Notes: a model not told the origin generated them from the sequence alone. DNA of 64,000 bases from Crambe crambe (GCA_963924555.1 OZ004592.1:992001-1056000); one strand, 5' to 3'; positions 28,934 through 42,100 are shown, numbered from the stretch's first letter. Translations and numbers: made by a program.

Positions 28934-31900
28934 ATGTCTTCTTTTGCTCGCAACCTCATCTTATTATCCATTCTGATCGCGGCTTCAGCTGCACAAACAA
29001 GAACTGAGAGGTACTTCAGACCCACCCCCAGCTCACCATGTCCGGTGGAGACATGCCACACCCTCATGGAGGTCCTGGAAGATGATACTCTCGCAGAAAC
29101 TGTGTTCTCTTCAAACACGCTTCTAGTGTTCCTGAGTGGAAATCACGTGGTGGATTTCACAAACGGAGGATACCTGACCATTAGGGACCTTGCAAATGTG
29201 AGCTTCATTGGTTCTCCAGAGGTAATTCCCGGCACAGTTGGACTCAATGGACCAGCTTCCAGAATTATTTGCAGGTCTCCTTTTGTTATGGAACTAGTTA
29301 ACATTTCTCGACTTGCATTTACTAATATCACATTCTCTGGTTGTGGTGCTAATCTAACAAATGAGTTATACACAGATGCTTTTCGTATCCAAACTCACGG
29401 GATCCACTACTTTGGACCAGAACAAAAAGCTGCCTTAGTGCTGGTTAACATTGATACATTTCAAATGATCCGTTGCTCAATTGAAGACAGCAAGGGCTAT
29501 GGTTTGCTTGCAGTGAATGTTCTGGGCAATTCGGCTGTACTTGGTTCCATCTTTGCTGGAAATAATAATTATACTGTCGGGGAGAAACGCTGCACCTCAT
29601 CTCCAGTTAATTTCCCCAATGACGTCACAGCTTGCAGTGGTGGGAACGCTCTCTTCGTCTTTGAAGATCTCCCAGAATGTCCATCGATACCTCAACAATA
29701 TTCTCTCCTCATCCGTAACTCTGTCTTTGTGCTGGGCGTGAACGGTTATGGTGGACGTCTAGCTGACTTACTTCTGACTCGGGGAACTGGAATTGGTCTC
29801 ATCTTGTCGCAAAACTCTTACGGTGTGACTATAACATTGGACTCGGTAGTGGCATATGGAAATAGTGCATTGATTGCTGCCAATATCTACATAGCCGTGT
29901 ACGATGTAGTGGATAACTCAACTATCCACATACAGAATAGTTCAAGTTCTCGTGCCAATGGCGGCTTACTGACAGTTAACAGTTTCTTTGAACAGAGCAA
30001 CAGTGCTTCTGGAGGTTTGCACATGGAATATGGTCTTCCATTTCTTGCTTCCTTCGCTTCTCCTGTGTGTGCAAAGAAAAGGAAACATAATAGAGATATC
30101 ATTAACATAATAAATAGTGATTTCAACGATAATGTGGCGCTGTTGGGAGCTGGAGCTTTTTTCGAGATTCGTGTGGGCACTGACGTCAGATTCGATGATC
30201 CAGGTCATGTTGTCAAATTCTCAATTAAGAATTGCACCTTTTCTGGAAATATAGGGGTGACAGGCATAGGTATACATGTCTCCCAGCAAGACAACTTTGA
30301 AGGTGTTGGCACAAGTCAAGTCATCATCGAAAATGTTAATATCAAGTTTAATTCTTATGTCACACCCATAAGGAACTTGACTGAACTGTATACCAGTTAC
30401 CAGCTCAATGTGGTTCAAATGATTTCTGCTGATAATGTCACCTTCATAGACTGTAATTTTGTTGGAAATGGGGCATCAGCCCTCTCAGTATTCGACAGCA
30501 ACGTGGGAATGTCTGGTCTGGTAAACTTCATAAGCAATAGTGGAATTGAAGGTGGAGCAATCGAAATGCAGAACTCCCACCTGGTGCTCTCACCAAACAC
30601 TCGTGTGAACCTACTTGATAACTACGCTTTGTATAATGGCGGGGCACTCAAAGTCACAGGACGAAATGATCTAGCCGTTCTTTGTTTCTTCCAAGTAAAT
30701 GATCCACTCCTAAATCCGAATATCACTCTTCACTTTGAGGGTAACTATGCCGAACAAGCAGGCAGTGTATTATACGGAGGATCGATCGACAGATGTATTG
30801 TTAATCCTCAGACGTTCCTCTCTCTAAATTCTTCCAGTGAGGTCTTTGATTTCCTCACAGATATTGGGCCTCACAGTAACGAGACATCCACTATTTCCTC
30901 AGATCCTTTAATAGTGTGTCTTTGTGTGGGAGATAAACCAGATTGTACTCAGAGGGAAGTGAACGTATCTCTGTTTTCCGGTGCTTCTGTGACAATTCCT
31001 CCCATAGTAACCATTGGACAAAGAAACGGAACAACTCCTTCGAATGTATACATCATAACTGACCAGAAAACACGACTGGGAGAATTTCAAGAAGTCCAGC
31101 AAGTGAAGAAGACCTGTACACTATTGAACTTGACCGTTTCTAGCAACAGTACCAACTCCAGGCTTCTTATTCGTACTGGAAACTTGGCTGTAGATGGAAG
31201 TTTATCTGTAAATTTCGTGATCCTGCCATGTCCTCTTGGATTTGTAAACATCAGTGGAGAGTGTACCTGTGACCCCATAACCCAACTCGCAGACTATTCC
31301 ATCACTTGCAGCATCGACAACAGGACCATTCAGAGAGAGGGAGGGAGTTGGATAAGCGCCTCATATCTGGGACCCAATGGGAGTTACAATGGCGTCTCTC
31401 TTCTTGCCATCTGTCCCTATGATTATTGCATATCTGCTACCACAAATGTTGATTTATTGGAGCCGGACACACAGTGTGACCTAAACAGGAGAGGGACATT
31501 GTGTGGTGGTTGTAAGCCTGGATTAACTGTGAGTCTTGCAAACTCTCAATGTATAGAATGTTCCAATAACTACCTCGCACTGATGATAGTGTATGCCATT
31601 TCAGGAGTGTTGTTAGTAATTATCCTGTTTTTCTTGGACTTCACTATCGCCAAGGGAACTTTGAGTGGAATCATTTTTTATGCAAACATTGTGCACGACA
31701 ACAAGTTCTTATTCTTCCCTCCTGGGGCAAGCAATGTCATAACTGTGTTTGTATCATGGTTGAGTTTGAGTGAAGGTCTGGTTGGCTGCTTTTACGACGG
31801 TTTGGACAGCTTTGGAAAGGCTTGGCTTGGATTCATCTATCCATTCTACATTTGGATCATTGTCATCATCATCATCGTAGCTAGTCGATTCTCATCCAGA

Positions 31901-32773
31901 GTGGCAAGAGTATGTGGTTCAAAATCTGTCCCAGTCCTGGCTACTCTCATCCTTTTGTCCTACAATAAACTCCTTATATTCATCATCATTGTTCTATCAT
32001 CTGCTTCAATCATCAACCCCGATGGAAGCTTTCATGTCGTTTGGTCATTTGATGGTAACATGGATTATTGGAAAGGAAAACACATTCCACTGGCAATTTT
32101 TGCAAACATTGTCCTCATCTTCTTCGTCATTCCTTACACATTTCTGTTGTTAGTTGTGCCACTGTCCTGCATACAGGCTCGCTCTACTCACCACTTTCTC
32201 TCCTGGGTCAACAAACTAAAACCATTCATGGATGCCCATCAAGGCCCCTTCAAAAACTCTTACAGGAACTGGACAGGCATCTTACTGGTTGTGAGGATTT
32301 TCCTATCTATAATACTATCATCAGTGAACATTGGAAAATCACACACTAACTTCTACTTGCTTGCTATAGCCACAGTGATGGTTTTGCTCTTGAGCTTTGG
32401 ATGGGTTTCAGGAGGAGGGGTGTATAAGAAATGGCCGCACAATGTGCTGGAGTGTTCTTTCTATTTGAATCTTGCAATTCTTTCGATCGCAACTCTCTAC
32501 GTGAGGCAGACAAATGGTGCCAGGCAGGATGCATTAATCCTCACCTCTGGCTCCATTGCACTGGCACAGTTTATTGGAATCATTTTCTTTCATGTAGCAG
32601 AGCGTGTCTATTCACTCAAGTGGATCAAAAAATTGATGACCAAAATGACAGAGAAAGTTAGAACAGATAAAAAGACAATGCAAGAGGAACCAATTAAGTT
32701 TGCTACCACTAGCGACTATCCATCCACATCTTTCGTTGATCTGAGAGAACCTCTCATAGACGATACTAGCTAG
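28934..32773 (+). CDS. Intronless 1279-aa beta-helix / multi-TM receptor-like protein 3
   Basis: A single uninterrupted frame. I chose ATG 28934 because it sits in a textbook Kozak context (GCCACCATGT) and opens a signal peptide (MSSFARNLILLSILIAASAA); the in-frame extension upstream has no ATG. Residues about 30-700 are an N-glycosylated beta-helix-type ectodomain (NVALLGAGAFFEIR, ENVNIKFNSY, EGNYAEQAGSVLYGG). A Cys-rich module near 765 (CPLGFVNISGECTCDP) leads to RGTLCGGCKPGL near 855. From about 880 come about eight membrane spans, with FYANIVHDNKFLFFPPG, WLGFIYPFYIWI, PVLATLILLSYNKLL and YRNWTGILLVVRIF. The tail ends DLREPLIDDTS, nearly the LREPLLDDF tail of receptor 1. Absence of introns, against about 20 in the two sister genes, suggests origin by retroposition or wholesale intron loss. 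The function is unknown. Confidence 0.88.
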   Translation: MSSFARNLILLSILIAASAAQTRTERYFRPTPSSPCPVETCHTLMEVLEDDTLAETVFSSNTLLVFLSGNHVVDFTNGGYLTIRDLANVSFIGSPEVIPGTVGLNGPASRIICRSPFVMELVNISRLAFTNITFSGCGANLTNELYTDAFRIQTHGIHYFGPEQKAALVLVNIDTFQMIRCSIEDSKGYGLLAVNVLGNSAVLGSIFAGNNNYTVGEKRCTSSPVNFPNDVTACSGGNALFVFEDLPECPSIPQQYSLLIRNSVFVLGVNGYGGRLADLLLTRGTGIGLILSQNSYGVTITLDSVVAYGNSALIAANIYIAVYDVVDNSTIHIQNSSSSRANGGLLTVNSFFEQSNSASGGLHMEYGLPFLASFASPVCAKKRKHNRDIINIINSDFNDNVALLGAGAFFEIRVGTDVRFDDPGHVVKFSIKNCTFSGNIGVTGIGIHVSQQDNFEGVGTSQVIIENVNIKFNSYVTPIRNLTELYTSYQLNVVQMISADNVTFIDCNFVGNGASALSVFDSNVGMSGLVNFISNSGIEGGAIEMQNSHLVLSPNTRVNLLDNYALYNGGALKVTGRNDLAVLCFFQVNDPLLNPNITLHFEGNYAEQAGSVLYGGSIDRCIVNPQTFLSLNSSSEVFDFLTDIGPHSNETSTISSDPLIVCLCVGDKPDCTQREVNVSLFSGASVTIPPIVTIGQRNGTTPSNVYIITDQKTRLGEFQEVQQVKKTCTLLNLTVSSNSTNSRLLIRTGNLAVDGSLSVNFVILPCPLGFVNISGECTCDPITQLADYSITCSIDNRTIQREGGSWISASYLGPNGSYNGVSLLAICPYDYCISATTNVDLLEPDTQCDLNRRGTLCGGCKPGLTVSLANSQCIECSNNYLALMIVYAISGVLLVIILFFLDFTIAKGTLSGIIFYANIVHDNKFLFFPPGASNVITVFVSWLSLSEGLVGCFYDGLDSFGKAWLGFIYPFYIWIIVIIIIVASRFSSRVARVCGSKSVPVLATLILLSYNKLLIFIIIVLSSASIINPDGSFHVVWSFDGNMDYWKGKHIPLAIFANIVLIFFVIPYTFLLLVVPLSCIQARSTHHFLSWVNKLKPFMDAHQGPFKNSYRNWTGILLVVRIFLSIILSSVNIGKSHTNFYLLAIATVMVLLLSFGWVSGGGVYKKWPHNVLECSFYLNLAILSIATLYVRQTNGARQDALILTSGSIALAQFIGIIFFHVAERVYSLKWIKKLMTKMTEKVRTDKKTMQEEPIKFATTSDYPSTSFVDLREPLIDDTS

Positions 32774-33119
32774 CCATTCTCTACACAATCCATTGAAGCA
32801 ACGTAACTATTAAAAGTAAAGAAATTATTATTAATTATGTGGCATGTAACAAAAACTATTTAAAGGTGTTATAAATAATAATTTGTAGATATTAAAGGTT
32901 TATTCTGCAGCAAAAGTTGTGGCAGCAATAGAGTTAGTTATAATATGTTATAGGAGGATGTGTAGAACGATACATAGCATGACTTATGATTCTGAAGGGG
33001 GTGGAGGTGGGGGAGGGGCACCAGACTGCAAGGGAGACAAAGAACACCATACATCAAGCTAACTACCGTAGGAACGAGAGCTCTTTGACCACTAGGCTGA
33101 GTATATTGGCAAAATCTAT
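32774..33119. other. Convergent intergenic spacer (receptor 3 / SF1)
   Basis: 346 AT-rich bases holding both 3' UTRs, with several AATAAT/ATTAAA-like possible polyadenylation signals (for example at about 32892). No further gene is seen. Confidence 0.6.
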
Positions 33120-36100
33120 CTAGTTACAGTTCACTTCAATTTTTACCCGCCCCATGGAATTTCCCTTCATAGTTCGTACCCAGTTTTGGTCGGGAGGTGG
33201 AGGTGGAGGGGCCCCAGGCCCCACAGGTGGTGGGAGGGGAGGAGGTGCCATTCCCTGAGGCCCAGTGCCATACATTAGAGGAGTTGGTGCCTGTTGTTGC
33301 CATGGAGGGATTTGAGAGGGAGGGGCTTGCTGCTGCCATGGCGGTGGCTGGGAGAAAGGTTGTGATGTTGGCTGGGATGTGTTAGGGTTGGCTTCACTAG
33401 TGGGAGCAGGTGCAGCAGAGTTGGGAGGCATGGCAGGGTAACATGGTGCTTGTTGTGGCATAGGTGGACCAGCGGTATTAGAGTTGGGAACCTGGGGTGT
33501 CTGCATATAAGCATGTTGGGCTACAAGGGGAATAGAAGGGGGAGTAAAATTTCTGTGTTTTTACTATTGTAAATCTGACTCACCTGGTGGTACTAAAGGC
33601 ATTGGCATTGGACCTGGCATGAGGGGGGTGGGGCCTGCAGGAGGGGCCATAGCCCATGGAGGAGGAACTAAGAAAGAAATTTAAAAGATGGTTATTACAG
33701 CATCTGCTATTAGGAGGGTGTGTGTGTGGTTACTGACCTCCCTGAGGCATCATCATGAATGGTGGAGGAGGTCCAGGCATCATGAGTGGAGCTCCTGGAG
33801 GTGGTACGTTCTGCATCCACGGACCTACTGGTTCATTTGGTCTAGGTCCCTAATTGGGAGACATTTATCATTGGAATAATTATCATCGTGGAAATTGACC
33901 TAATGTACCAAGTTTGAGGGTGGAGGGACAGCAGTTCCACTTGTCGGTGTGTCAGGTACGGACTCCCCAAGTTCCTTCATCAGTGATAAGTACTACATGT
34001 AGGAGGGAGGAGAGGGGGCGGAGCAGGGTGGGGAGGGGGAATAGTTAAATTGACCAACAGAGTAGTGTCAACGGCAGCCTAACTTACTTCACTGTCCATC
34101 TTTGCTTTATCCACCGGAGGGGCTGGTATCGTCGTCCTGAAATAACACATCATAAGCTATGTCATACACATCTCTATAGGTGTGATGACCAAACCTACAG
34201 GTCAGCCTTGCAGTCTGTTGCAATGTGACCTCCGCCTCCACAGCGTGTGCAGATGATGGTGGAAGTGACGTTCTGATGCTCCTGGCACTCCCATGTCTTG
34301 TGCTGAGTCGAGCCACAATTCCGACACCTGGATACCCACACCACAATGCAGTCAGTCAGTTATAAGACCCCCACAAAAGGTTTTTATGCAGTGACATATA
34401 TAGTGTAAATGCTATGGTATCTTAGAGCTATGACTATGCATAACTCTTGAACATGACTACCATTATTTTGGCCAATAATTATGATGTTGCTTCACTTCAA
34501 CACCATTACGAACATGCATTGATCTCTAGTCTGTAGGGTCACATGTTAACACAAAGTCTTACTATAAGGGCATGTTCAGAATGATTCCAGATAGAGCATT
34601 TTGAAAATGGCAGTTTCTAGTCAGGATGTTCAGTTTAACTTGATTGAGATTCACAAAGGGGATGAGAACCTTCTTGGGATCTGGTCCTATGGCAACATCT
34701 ATAAGGCTACTTGTGACTATCTTCCCTGTGCTGCTAAAGTACTCCATCCCATCTTGTTCCAGACAAGCAATCCTCAGGTATTGTACCAAGAAGTGGCCTC
34801 TCTACAAGACCTCAGACATCCTAACATTGTCCAGCACCTTGGCTGCTATCAAGATCCCAAGACAAATCTACCAGTACTTTTCACTGAGCTGGTGGATGAG
34901 AGTTTGACCTTGTTTCTTAGCCGATCTCGCATTCCCCTACCTTACCACACCCAGCTTGACCTCAGCCATGAAGTAGCCCTGGCCCTTGCTTATCTCCACA
35001 CCAGAAAATTGATCCACTGCAATCTCTCTGGCAGCAGTGTGATGTTGGTTAATAACAGAGCCAAGGTTACCGACTTTGCAGTATCAAAATTAGAAGAAGC
35101 TAGCAAGAGCTCCAGGCAAAGGTTCCCTCTCACCAAAGAAGAGTTCTACTTGCCTCCTGAAGCACTGAAAAAAGTGCCCATTTTCAGTATAAAGACTGAC
35201 AGCTTCTCGTTTGGTGTACTGTTAGTTCAGGTCATAACACGACTGTACCCCACTCCAGGTGATGAGATGGAAATAGTTGATGATCCTCAAGCTCCTCTTG
35301 GAGTTCTTTATAAACCAGTAACAGAACTTCAAAGAAGGAAAAGCCATATTTCATTGGTAGGTGAGCACTCTCTCATGCCGATCATTACTAAATGCCTCGC
35401 TTTCAAAGCTGAAGACAGACCATGTGCAGGAGAACTGTGTCAAAAGACGTCCAAACTCAAAGGGATGGATCAATATCAGAAGAGCAAAAAAAAACATCTC
35501 AAAGCAAGAAGCGATGAAGACACTGATGAGGTACCAGATGACTTCAATGTTAAAGGGTGGAACAAACACCAAAAAAGTATCGATCAAGAGCAGTATCCTA
35601 AGCAACAAGAATTCAACTTTACATGGCAACCAGCTGATGACCAAGCTGACGATCAAGTCAACTATAGCAACTGTACAGTGTCCATAATTGATAGTGACAC
35701 AATATACTTCTCGGATTACGGTGAGTATATATACGCATTTCACATTCAAGAGAAAAAATGGTCGAAAATTCATGCCAATGGCAAATGCAACTATGCAATA
35801 GCCATTATCGAAGGAATGCTGACTACCATTGGAGGAAGCAGAAAAGGAGATGGGCTACACGATAACTCCCTGTACAGCTTATTGAGCAATGACACTGAAA
35901 CCCAAAAATGGGTACAATACTATCCACCGTTGAAAAGCTCTCAGCAATTTCCAGCTGCTGCGGTCTATAAAGATAAGTTTGTGATCGTGTGTAGCACTAC
36001 AAGCAATACGAGTTACACTCTCCATTCTCTGAACTTTTCGGGTACGAGTAGTGTGTCTCAATCTCATGATTCAACTGAGTTGTTGTATCTTACTCAAGGC

Positions 36101-39100
36101 CAAAAGCAATGGCTGACAGTCGAAGGATTACAATTTCCATACAGCAAGGGGTCAGCAATAATAATTGATGATGCTTTATATCTACTTCCAAAACAGAACA
36201 GCCTTGGCTTACGAGAGGAGAAATCTGTATTAAGCTGTTCCGTTAAGGATCTTTTAGCTTATGATGGTCGAGAATTGGAGTGGAGACATCATGCTGAGCC
36301 CCCAATGTTTGCCAGTGGTTATGCAGCTGTCAGCGGAAGACTACTAGCCTTCGGAGGGCAGGAGGGTAACGATCAATATTTACACTCAAAAAAAACCACC
36401 AATAATGTGTACCAATACGATCCAGAGAGTGACTCGTGGCAGGTGATTGGTCAGATGCCTAACGCAAGGTCTCATGCCTGCGTCACTGTCCTTCCAAATA
36501 ATAAACTACTTGTAGTAGGAGGATCTATCATGTCCAACACTCTGGAACCAGTAGCAACTACAATCATTGACAGCGCTACATACACTTTAACATAAAATCA
36601 ACCACTTAGCTGTCTGTATGATCTTGTGATTCTTTGTGCAAATCATTTATTGCTATTAGTTTTGTGGTACCATAGTATGTGCTCTCAAAAGGAAAACAAC
36701 CACCCCGCCATCGTTTTTATAGTAATATACAGCTATATACAACTCCCCCCCCCCCCCCCCCCCCCCCCCCCCACCATCACAATCTTCAAGGGGACTCTCA
36801 TACATTACAACAGATTGCAGTGATCTTGCAACATGAAATCCAGAACAGCAAAATCAAAATTTACATAGCCTCCTTTCAAATGGCTTTGGAGTTGGGCTAC
36901 TTGAAAGGAGGCTATGTAAATTTGCTGTTCTGGATTTGTATTGCCACTGCAATCTGCTGAAAGTACTTGGCACTGCACCTTGCCAACAGGTTGACATTAC
37001 ATAAATGTAAACATTTCCATATAAGGAAGGGAAGCAAATTGCTGCACCACAAAATGGCTGGTTCTCAGTCTAGTTCATTTGAGATTCACAAAGGGGATGA
37101 GAACCTTCTTGGGATCTGGTCCTATGGCAACATCTACAAGGCTACTTGTGACTATCTTCCCTGTGCTGCTAAAGTACTCCACCCCATCTTGTTCCAGACA
37201 AGCAATTCTCAGGTATTGTATCAAGAAGTGGCCTCCCTACAAGACCTCAGACATCCTAACATTGTCCAGCACCTTGGCTGCTATCAAGATCCCAAGACAA
37301 AGCTACCAATACTTCTAACTGAGCTGGTGGATGAGAGTTTGACCTCATTTCTTAACCGATCCCATAGTATCCTACCTTACCACACCCAGCTTGACCTTAG
37401 CCATGAAGTAGCCCTGGCCCTTGCTTATCTCCATGCCAGGAAGCTAATCCATCGCAATCTCTCTGGCAGCAGTGTGATGCTGGTTAATAACAGAGCCAAA
37501 GTTACTGACTTTGCAATATCAAAGTTAGAAGAAGCTAGCAAGAGCTCCAGGCAAAAGTTCCCTCTAACCAAAGAAGAATTCTACTTGCCTCCCGAAGCAT
37601 TGAAAAAAGTTCCCATTTTCAGCATAAAGACTGACAGTTTTTCTTTCGGTGTACTGTTAGTTCAGATCATAACACAACAGTATCCCAACCCTAGTGACGA
37701 TTTAGAGGTTGTTGAAGATCCTCAAACTCCTCTGGGAATTGTTTACAAGCCAGTCGTGGAAATAGACAGGAGAAAAGGTCATATTTCGCTGATAGGCGAG
37801 CACTCTCTCAAACTAACCATTACTAAATGCCTCGCTTTCAAAGCCGAAGACAGACCATGTGCAGGAGAACTGTGTCAGGAAATATCCAAGCTTAAAGGTC
37901 TGAATCAATATCAGAAGAGCAAAAAAAGTAATCTCAAAATTTCTTGTAAATCTAGCGATGAAAACTCCAATGAGTCACCAGATGTCGTCAATAGCAAAGA
38001 GTGGAACAAAAACCAAGAAAGCATCAGTCCAGAGCCATATGATAATACAGTGCAACAAGGATTCAATTTCACATGGCAGCCAGCCGATGATCAAGCCAAC
38101 GATCAGGTCAACTACAGCAAATGCACAGTGTCCATAGTCGATAGCGACACTATATACTTCTCAGATTACAGTGAGTATATATATGTACTTCATACTCGGG
38201 AGAAAAAATGGTCGAAAATTCATACCGAAATATGTAACTATGCAATAGTGATTATTAAAGGAATGCTGACCACCATTGGAGGAAAACCCCTACCAGGTGC
38301 ATTAATCCCCCGTGGCGGTCATAAGTCCTTATATAGCTTATTGACCAATGATGCTGGCACCCAAAAATGGGTAGAGTACTAGGGCAATGTTCAACATTCA
38401 GTTGACAGCGAGCGAGCAAGCAAGTATTCTTCAACGATTTTCATTTGCTGTTGAGTATCTGTAGCAATGTGCAGCATTTGACAGTGAGCAATTAAAGTAG
38501 CTGATATGCTTCAGTGCTTGATATTGTTAAGAGTCATGTAAGTGGTGGCAGGCAGCTGCATACATGCTTACCTCAAAGCACTTAGATAAGCCTAGTGCCT
38601 ACAAGCCGCTTAGATAAGCCTCTTGTCAGTCTTGTGCCTGCTGCCCAAAAGGCTGTAGAAATGTTGAGCTGATAGTTCATTTGTGCTTTGCTGTTGTGTT
38701 ATGTAGCTAAGTGGCAGGCAGCTGCATGCATAGAAAGCTAAGTACTTACCACAAAGCACTTGGATATGTCTAGTGCCTACAATCCACTTAGATAAGCCTA
38801 GCCCAACTATCCACCATGCTATATACAAAGCGATGTAGTAATCAATCAAGCAATTGCAACTGGAGCATGCGCATAAATGCACGCGCAGGGGCGCTACTAT
38901 TGCACGACACTTACCTACTTACGTAAGTACGCCTGGGGCATTTTGGAGTGTAGACCTAGATATATATATATATATATTTAAAATTTCAATGAGTCATGAC
39001 CTGAGAGTCAGCTCACTCGCTTCGCTCGCTCGCTGCAATTACCCACCAATGACATACAGTCGGGAATTTCCATATGCTGCAGTATATAAAGATGAACTTG

Positions 39101-42100
39101 TGATTGTATGTGGAAATTGTCCACCCTCTACTTCTCCATTCTGTACTTCTGTTCAACCCCCTACTTTTGTTGAAGTATTATGTCTAACTAAAACCAAGAA
39201 GCAATGGATGACAGTAAAAGGACTACATTATATGTATGGTAAGGGGTCAACAGCCATTATCAATGATAATCTTTATCTACTACCACGATACTCGGGAGGA
39301 CAGGAAGAAAAATCTGTATTAAGCTGTTCTATTAAAGATCTTTGGTGAATTGGAGTGGAGACATCATGCTGAGCCCCCAATGTTTGCCAGTGGTTATGCA
39401 GTTGTCAGTGGAAGACTACTCGCCTTCGGAGGGCAGGAGGGCAATGATCAATATTTATGCTCCAAAGTAAAAACCAGTAATGTGTACGAATACAATCCAG
39501 AGAGTGACTCGTGGCAGGTCATTGGTCAGATGCCTAACACAAGGTCTCATGCCTGCATCACTGTCCTTCCAAATAAATTATTTGTGATGGGAGGATCTAT
39601 TACGTCCAACACTCTGGAACCAGTACCAACAGTGCCACATAGTCTATTCAGAAACACTCTGGAACCAGTACCAACCACAATTATAGACAGTGCTACATAC
39701 TCTTAACCAACCACTTTATATGATCAGTTTTCAGCTTGTGATTCCCTGTGCTAATTATCTATTGCTTAAATAGTGTAGTACCAAGTAAGGATTGATCCTG
39801 CTCTCAAAAAGAAAGCAGTCATAGCCACCCGACCATCATTTTCATGTTATTATTTAATTCCCCCCCCCCCCCCCCCCCCAATTTTAAGGATACCCTGCCC
39901 TTAGGTGATACACTATAATAAAGAGTCCCCTAGTAACTCTACTTCGCATGTCCCCAGACAATGTACATAACAAGTATTCCATATAAGGAAGGAAGTGAAT
40001 GCCCACTCAAGCCACAAGCATTTGAAAAATGGCAGGTCTTAGCCAGTCTCAGTCTAGTTCATTTGAGATTCACAAAGGGGATGAGAACCTTCTTGGGATC
40101 TGGTCCTATGGCAATATCTACAAGGCTACTTGTGACTATCTTCCCTGTGCTGCTAAAGTACTCCACCCCATCTTGTTCCAGACTAAAAACCCTCAGTCTC
40201 TGTATCAAGAAGTGGCCTCCCTACAAGACCTCAGACATCCTAACATTGTCCAGCACCTTGGCTGCTATCAAGATCCTGAGACTAAACTACCAGTACTTTT
40301 CATTGAGCTGATGGATGAGAGTTTGACCTCATTTCTTAACCGATCCCATAGTCTCCTACCTTACCACACTCAGCTCGACCTCAGCCATGAAGTAGCCCTG
40401 GCCCTTGCTTACCTCCACGCCAGGAAGCTAATCCATCGCAATCTCTCTGGCAGCAGTGTGATGCTGGTTAACAACAGAGCCAAGGTTACTGACTTTGCAG
40501 TATCAAAGTTAGAAGAAGTTAGCAAGAGCTCCAGGCAAAGGTTCCCTCTCACCAAAGAAGAATTCTACTTGCCTCCCGAAGCATTGAAAAAAGCTCCTAT
40601 TTTCAGCATAAAGACGGACAGCTTTTCTTTCGGTGTACTGCTAGTTCAGATCATAACACGACAGTATCCCAACCCCAGTGACGACTTAGAGGTTGTTGAA
40701 TATCCTCAAACTCCTCTGGGAATTGTTTACAAGCCAGTCATGGAAATAGACAGGAGAAAAGGTCATATTTCGCTGATAGGCGAGCACTCTCTCAAACTAA
40801 CCATTACTAAATGCCTCGCTTTCAAAGCCGAAGACAGACCATGTGCAGGAGAACTGTGTCAGGAAATATCCAAGCTTAAAGGTCTGAATCAATATCAGAA
40901 GAGCAAAAAAAGTAATCTCAAAATTTCTTGTAAATCTAGCGATGAAAACTCCAATGAGTCACCAGATGCCGTCAATAGCAAAGAGTGGAACAAAAACCAA
41001 GAAAACATCAGTCCAGAGCCATATGATAATACAGTGCAACAAGGATTCAACTTCACATGGCAGCCAGCCGATGATCAAGCCAACGATCAGGTCAACTACA
41101 GCAAATGCACAATGTCCATAGTCGATAGCGACACTATATACTTGTCAGATTACAGTGAGTATATATATGTACTTCATACTCGGGAGAAAAAATGGTCGAA
41201 AATTCAAACCGACACACGTAACTATGCAATAGTGATCATTAAAGGAATGCTGACCACCATTGGAGGCCAAAAAAGGTTCATTGACTATGTTGAAACTAAA
41301 TCCCTATATAGTTTATTGACCAATGACGCTGGCACTCAAAAATGGGTAGAGTATTACCCACCAATGACATACAGTCGGGAATTTCCATATGCTGCAGTAT
41401 ATAAAGATGAACTTGTGATTGTATGTGGAAATTGTCCACCCTCTACTTCCACTAGGTCTTATACTCATCCATCCCTTACTTCTCCTACTTTTGTTGAAGT
41501 ATTGTGTCTAACTGAAACCAAGAAGCAATGGATGACAGTAAAAGGACTAGATTATATGTATGGTAAGGGGTCAACAGCCATTATCAATGATAATCTTTAT
41601 CTACTACCACGATACTCGGGAAAAAATTGCTTTGGTCAACAATACTACTCGGGAGGACAGGAAGAAAAATCTGTATTAAGCTGTTCTATTAAAGATCTTT
41701 TAACTTACGATGGTGGTGAATTGGAGTGGAGACATCATGCTGAGCCCCCAATGTTTGCCAGTGGTTATGCAGTTGTCAGTGGAAGACTACTCGCCTTCGG
41801 AGGGCAGGAGGGCAATGATCAATATTTATGCTCCAAAGTAAAAACCAGTAATGTGTATGAATACAATCCAGAGAGTGACTTGTGGCAGGTCATTGGTCAG
41901 ATGCCTAACACAAGGTCTCATGCCTGCATCACTGTCCTTCCAAATAAATTATTTGTGATGGGAGGATCTATTACGTCCAACACTCTGGAACCAGTACCAA
42001 CAGTGCCACATGCTAGACCTATATTCAGAAACACTCTGGAACCAGTACCAACCACAATTATAGACAGTGCTACATACTCTTAACCAACCACTTTATATGA

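Noticed and set aside
34107-34346. Minus-strand frame across the zinc-knuckle exon as its own protein
   Set aside because: Wrong frame of the SF1 exon 34327-34199, which reads CRNCGST...CTRCGGGGH.
38854-39348. Separate short gene starting within the inserted segment
   Set aside because: Its second half is simply the resumed Kelch part of copy B; the first half is insertion sequence.
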